From contig JAQVTZ010000070.1 in the NCBI GenBank assembly GCA_028699795.1, forward strand, positions 1-9,361: DNA of 9,361 bases. The letters are read 5' to 3'. The DNA comes from Clostridia bacterium (GTDB lineage: Bacteria > Bacillota > Clostridia > Christensenellales > DTU072). Made by a program: the position numbers and the translations under genes. Below, piece after piece: positions 6,514-9,361 of this stretch. Under the pieces are notes generated by a model. That model was not told the origin of the DNA. It did no database searches and worked only from the letters and a program-made list of their open reading frames with translations. How positions within the stretch are numbered: position 1 is the stretch's first letter; every line of letters begins with the position of its first letter.

Positions 6514-6542
6514 ATTTTAGCACAGTGCGAAAAAGAATTCAA
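6514..6542 (-). promoter_or_regulatory. Probable SigA-type promoter for the 165-residue membrane protein
   Basis: On the minus strand, TTGAAT (6542-6537) and TAAAAT (6519-6514) are 17 bp apart, with a TGC extended -10. The -35 overlaps the ricT stop codon (TGA at 6541-6539). I see no intrinsic terminator between ricT and this gene, so it may be transcribed both from this promoter and by readthrough. Confidence 0.65.
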
Positions 6543-7414
6543 TCCCCTATTTCAGAAGGAGGGGCCTCTTCCAATTCGTTTTTAATATCGTCTATCAATT
6601 GATTGCGGTCGATAATGAGTTTGGAAAGAGGATATGCTTTGATTTCGAAGGCGCCGTCTTCGCCGTCGATACGAACCTTTACTTGCTCGCGGATAATATC
6701 GTCGGCCACCACGGTTCCCACACCATCGGGTGTGCGTACTTGAGAATTGAGTTTGGGCATCTTTTTTGCTGTTTCTTGATAAAATTGGTTTTCGTACCTA
6801 AGACAACACATCAGTTTACCGCAGTAGCCGCTTATTTTGTTGGGACTTAAAGATAACCCCTGTATCTTGGCCATTTTGATGCTGACTTTTTCGTAATCCT
6901 GCAAAAAAGTAGTGCAACAACAGGGTCTGCCGCAGGGCGCGAGCGCGCCGCGTAATTTGATATCTTCTCTTTCGTAAATCTGTCTTAATTCGATACGCAA
7001 ATGAAAGACCGATGCAAGCTCTTTTACCAGCTCTCTAAAGTCAATACGGGACTCGGCGATAAAATAGATGATGATTTTGGCACGGTCGAAAGTATACTCC
7101 GCATCCACAATTTTCATGGGCAGCTTATGCGCGCTAACTTTTTCTACCGCAACCCCGATGAGCCTATCTCTTTCTGCCAAATTTTTTGCGTTTTGTTCCT
7201 CGTCTTTTTCGGTTGCCTTGCGTATAACGGGTTTGAGGGGCGGCACGACTTCGCTGTCTTTGATTTCTTTGTTGCCAAACACCACTTTGCCGAACTCGAT
7301 GCCGCGGACCGTCTCCATAACGGCGTTGTCGCCGCCTTTCAGTTCGATACCGTTGGGGTCGAAATAATATGTTTTTTGTCCTGTGCGGAACTTAATTCCT
7401 ACCACTATTGCCAT
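6539..7414 (-). CDS. ricT: RicT/YaaT, PSP1-family iron-sulfur regulatory protein
   Basis: This 291-residue protein is homologous to Bacillus subtilis RicT (YaaT). There it joins RicA (YmcA) and RicF (YlbF) in an Fe-S complex that promotes RNase Y-dependent mRNA processing and affects sporulation, competence and biofilm formation (family knowledge). The PSP1 core spans about residues 60-165 (AHKLPMKIVDAEYTFDRAKI at 95-114). The cysteine set CGRPCCC (161-167) and YCGKLMCCLRYE (197-208) matches the cluster-ligating residues of RicT. The C-terminus (225-265) looks like a small KOW-type barrel (RTPDGVGTV). Start ATG 7414 has GGAGG ten bases upstream and overlaps the holB stop by 10 nt (ATGGCAATAG). 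Position after holB is the standard Firmicutes order. The Ric partners are not in the window. Confidence 0.93.
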   Translation of the reverse strand: MAIVVGIKFRTGQKTYYFDPNGIELKGGDNAVMETVRGIEFGKVVFGNKEIKDSEVVPPLKPVIRKATEKDEEQNAKNLAERDRLIGVAVEKVSAHKLPMKIVDAEYTFDRAKIIIYFIAESRIDFRELVKELASVFHLRIELRQIYEREDIKLRGALAPCGRPCCCTTFLQDYEKVSIKMAKIQGLSLSPNKISGYCGKLMCCLRYENQFYQETAKKMPKLNSQVRTPDGVGTVVADDIIREQVKVRIDGEDGAFEIKAYPLSKLIIDRNQLIDDIKNELEEAPPSEIGD

Positions 7415-8373
7415 TTGTATTTTGCCTCCAGTATTTCAAATAATATTGTGTCCGCAATGCCCGCCGCCGAAACATAGAACGCAAGCATTTTTCTTGCTTT
7501 GTTAAGGGACAGAAGCGCCATGGCGACGCCTCCCGGACTAAATCCCTTAGATATTTCTGCCAAATCATAATCGCGGTTGTGTGACGAGCGGGGTATGCCG
7601 CTCGCGCTTGTAAGACGCATGACATCGTTTAGAATCACCTCTAAAATATCCAGCGTCACAGGTAAGTTTTCTTTGCCGAACATCGCTCTTCCCGTAAAAG
7701 AGGGAATATCGCGCGAACTTTTGCACTTTAAAAGCGTATCGAAACACTCGTCATATAGTTTGGGATAATCTTCGTTTTGGGCATACAAGTATGCTTTGTC
7801 GAATCTTGCCCCCGAAAGTGCCGATGCCGTTTCCGCCGTTTTGTGCGGATACCCGTCTTCCAACAATTCTTCATAAATATCTTTACAGGTAAAGGTCGGA
7901 AGATAAACCTTTTTTGCGCGGGAAACCACTGTTTGCAACAATCCGCCCTCGCTGCCCGCAAGTAAGAACATAACAACACCCTTAGGCGGCTCTTCGTAAA
8001 TTTTAAGCAGTTTGTTTTGCGATTGCGGCATCAGTGTTTCGGCATTGTCTATAAAATAAAGTTTGGTTTCGCTTTCCCACCCTTTGATATAGGCATCCTC
8101 TATAAGCATTGTCGCATCGTGTACACGGAATTTGCCGTCTTTATTATACACCTTAACATCGGGATGACAATCCGAAAACACCTTTTCGCAAACAGGACAC
8201 TCTCCACATCCCTTTTCGGGACAGAGAATGACCGAAGCGAACATTTTTACAAAAAGAGCGCGAACCGTCGCATCTGCCCCCAATACCAGATAAGCGTGAG
8301 ACAGCCCGCCGTGGGCGAGGCTCTGCGTGAATTCTTTGTATTCTGCGCTGTCTTTGATTCGCTTTTCGAGCAT
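7405..8373 (-). CDS. holB: DNA polymerase III delta' subunit
   Basis: Delta' is a structural arm of the clamp-loader complex that places the beta sliding clamp on primed DNA. This 322-residue protein has the AAA+ layout: LSHAYLVLGA (24-33), a zinc-binding set CPEKGCGECPVC (Cys51, 56, 59, 62), HPDV (70-73), a Walker B-like segment KLYFIDNAETL (104-114), QNKLLKIYEEPP (119-130) and the SRx motif VVSRAKK (149-155). The P-loop is degenerate (GADATVRALFVK, no GKT/S), as known for delta' proteins that do not hydrolyse ATP. The SRC motif common in the family reads SRA here. It starts at ATG 8373 in a TAATG overlap with the tmk stop and overlaps ricT by 10 nt, indicating translational coupling. DnaX is the main alternative but has an intact P-loop, so tmk/ricT context and the lost P-loop settle it. 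Confidence 0.92.
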   Translation of the reverse strand: MLEKRIKDSAEYKEFTQSLAHGGLSHAYLVLGADATVRALFVKMFASVILCPEKGCGECPVCEKVFSDCHPDVKVYNKDGKFRVHDATMLIEDAYIKGWESETKLYFIDNAETLMPQSQNKLLKIYEEPPKGVVMFLLAGSEGGLLQTVVSRAKKVYLPTFTCKDIYEELLEDGYPHKTAETASALSGARFDKAYLYAQNEDYPKLYDECFDTLLKCKSSRDIPSFTGRAMFGKENLPVTLDILEVILNDVMRLTSASGIPRSSHNRDYDLAEISKGFSPGGVAMALLSLNKARKMLAFYVSAAGIADTILFEILEAKYKWQ

Positions 8374-8996
8374 TAAGAAATCATCCCTTTCTCTTTTAAC
8401 AATTTTATGATATTTCGGTGTGTCTCCAACTTATCCGCGCTGGGCACGACGGACACGAATCGCGGATTGTCGGCGGCAATGCTTTTATACCCCTCGTAGA
8501 CCTTGCTATGGAACTCCTTGCTTTCGTTTTCTATGCGGTCGTTTATGATATGCTTGCCGTTTTGTTTGCGCCAAGACATCGCGGGGTCCATATCGATAAA
8601 TACCGTGCAATCGGGCAAACAACGGTTGACCGCCGCCGCATTAACTTCTAGCACCTTGTCATATCCGAGTCCTCTCGCATAGCCTTGATAGGCGATACTG
8701 CTGTCCAAATATCTGTCGCAGACCACGATTTCGCCACGCTCTAAAGCGGGCTTGATGACCCGTGCAATATGGTCGGCTCTTGCCGTTGCGAACAAATAGG
8801 CCTCCACCATGGGAGATATTTTGTAGACGCTGCTCAACAAAAGACTTCTTACCGCTTCCGCTACCTCGGTACCTCCCGGCTCCCGCGTAAAAATTGCAGG
8901 CTGAGAAGTCTTCTCCAGATAATCTTTTAGAAGTCTAAGTTGGGTGGATTTGCCCACGCCCTCACAGCCTTCGAATGTAATAAACTTACCGGACAT
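8373..8996 (-). CDS. tmk: Thymidylate kinase
   Basis: This 207-residue enzyme phosphorylates dTMP to dTDP with ATP, the step before dTTP in DNA precursor synthesis. The P-loop GCEGVGKST (10-18), TREPGGT (37-43), DRY (94-96) preceded by GEIVVC, SSIAYQG (99-105), and the arginine-containing lid WRKQ...INDRIENE (142-158) are all in place, and the length is typical. Start ATG 8996 has GGAGG five bases upstream. The stop overlaps the holB start as TAATG. In Bacillus, darA (yaaQ) and yaaR lie between tmk and holB; here they are absent from that position. Confidence 0.97.
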   Translation of the reverse strand: MSGKFITFEGCEGVGKSTQLRLLKDYLEKTSQPAIFTREPGGTEVAEAVRSLLLSSVYKISPMVEAYLFATARADHIARVIKPALERGEIVVCDRYLDSSIAYQGYARGLGYDKVLEVNAAAVNRCLPDCTVFIDMDPAMSWRKQNGKHIINDRIENESKEFHSKVYEGYKSIAADNPRFVSVVPSADKLETHRNIIKLLKEKGMIS

Positions 8997-9088
8997 AACG
9001 CCCTCCGAGAAAACATAAATAACAAAAGCAAGTGACTCTTCCTATTTTTTGCTTCTTTTATTTTTCTGTTTTTATAAACATATTTATT

Positions 9089-9361
9089 CTAGTATGATAC
9101 CACAAAAACCGCGCCGTTATCAATACCGAAAAACGATTTCCCAAATACCGACAAAAACTCGATATCGCGTTTGCTCAATACATGCCCCGGAAGAAACAAA
9201 GGCACCCCCGGAGGATAACATCCTATCTCACGATAAAGCGTTTTTCCGATTGCATCTTGCAAAGATACTCTCTTGCACACACCCCTTATTGTCAGTTTTC
9301 GCGGCGTTCCATAAAAAGGAAATTGTAATTGTTGTTTACAATCATTTAGACCGCCTATTCT
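9089..9361 (-). CDS. Orn/Lys/Arg decarboxylase-family protein, C-terminal fragment
   Basis: Only the last 90 codons are inside the window; the frame is open from the right edge to a TAG at 9091-9089. The fragment matches the C-terminal domain of PLP-dependent (fold type I, prokaryotic) ornithine/lysine/arginine decarboxylases. The segment reads VSLQDAIGKTLYREIGCYPP, followed by GVPLFLPGHVLS, which is the family's AIG...YPPG(I/V)P...PGE pattern. The catalytic PLP-lysine domain lies outside. The frame continues unbroken upstream of the GTG at 9280, so that codon is internal and not a start. A homologue called YaaO sits just before tmk in Bacillus subtilis, which supports the identification. The substrate cannot be stated. 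Confidence 0.9.
   Translation of the reverse strand, partial: RIGGLNDCKQQLQFPFYGTPRKLTIRGVCKRVSLQDAIGKTLYREIGCYPPGVPLFLPGHVLSKRDIEFLSVFGKSFFGIDNGAVFVVSY
9094..9123 (-). promoter_or_regulatory. Possible promoter for the tmk-holB-ricT operon
   Basis: On the minus strand, TTGATA (9123-9118) and TATCAT (9099-9094) are separated by 18 bp, inside the end of the decarboxylase gene. A second -10-like hexamer, TAGAAT (9091-9086), lies just downstream but has no matching -35 at 17 bp. The 92-bp AT-rich spacer up to tmk (8997-9088) shows no better promoter and no convincing terminator, so readthrough from the decarboxylase gene is the alternative. Confidence 0.35.

Noticed and set aside
9026..9054. AAGCAA/TTGCTT inverted repeat in the decarboxylase-tmk gap, considered as a terminator
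   Set aside because: The stem is 6 bp, mostly A-T, with a 17-nt loop and an interrupted T tract, so it is too weak to call.
9281..9361. GTG at 9280 as the start of a small 63-residue gene
   Set aside because: The frame continues upstream to the window edge with sequence that fits the same decarboxylase C-terminal domain, and no ribosome site precedes the GTG.
1..9361. CRISPR array, tRNA or rRNA gene, insertion sequence, attachment site
   Set aside because: No regularly spaced repeats, tRNA-like cloverleaf, rRNA sequence, transposase or integrase motif was seen in reading the window.

Overview
The window looks like a chromosomal segment of a low-to-moderate G+C Firmicute, probably a Clostridia-like anaerobe. 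The evidence is the Firmicutes-type block decarboxylase(YaaO-like)-tmk-holB-ricT, a transketolase split into two polypeptides, a small clostridial-type 2[4Fe-4S] ferredoxin and strong AGGAGG-type ribosome binding sites. Every gene I can support lies on the minus strand, so transcription runs from the right edge (9361) to the left edge (1).

From right to left: the C-terminal end of an Orn/Lys/Arg decarboxylase-family protein (9089-9361, cut by the edge); tmk (thymidylate kinase), holB (DNA polymerase III delta') and ricT (PSP1/YaaT iron-sulfur protein), tightly overlapped as one operon; an unrecognised single-pass membrane-anchored protein of 165 residues with its own promoter; a 57-residue ferredoxin with its own promoter and a clear intrinsic terminator, so a monocistronic unit; a 678-residue adenine-specific DNA methyltransferase resembling a short form of BREX PglX, followed by a GNAT acetyltransferase; the two subunits of a split transketolase behind a strong promoter; and a DUF2812-like membrane protein that runs off the left edge without a stop (1-1095).

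The tmk-holB-ricT block links dTTP supply, clamp loading and the Ric complex. The ferredoxin is a general low-potential electron carrier. The transketolase pair makes one thiamine-diphosphate enzyme of the non-oxidative pentose phosphate pathway. Three strong promoters (for the ferredoxin, the transketolase pair and the 165-residue protein) share a 17-bp spacer and an extended -10 beginning TGCTA.

No complete novel system is visible. The most noteworthy item is the PglX-like methyltransferase without any BREX partner, in an otherwise housekeeping setting. Smaller points are a 50-bp-spaced direct repeat around the ferredoxin promoter, a hairpin abutting the transketolase ribosome binding site, and an AT-rich, three-helix DUF2812-like protein of unknown role at the left edge.
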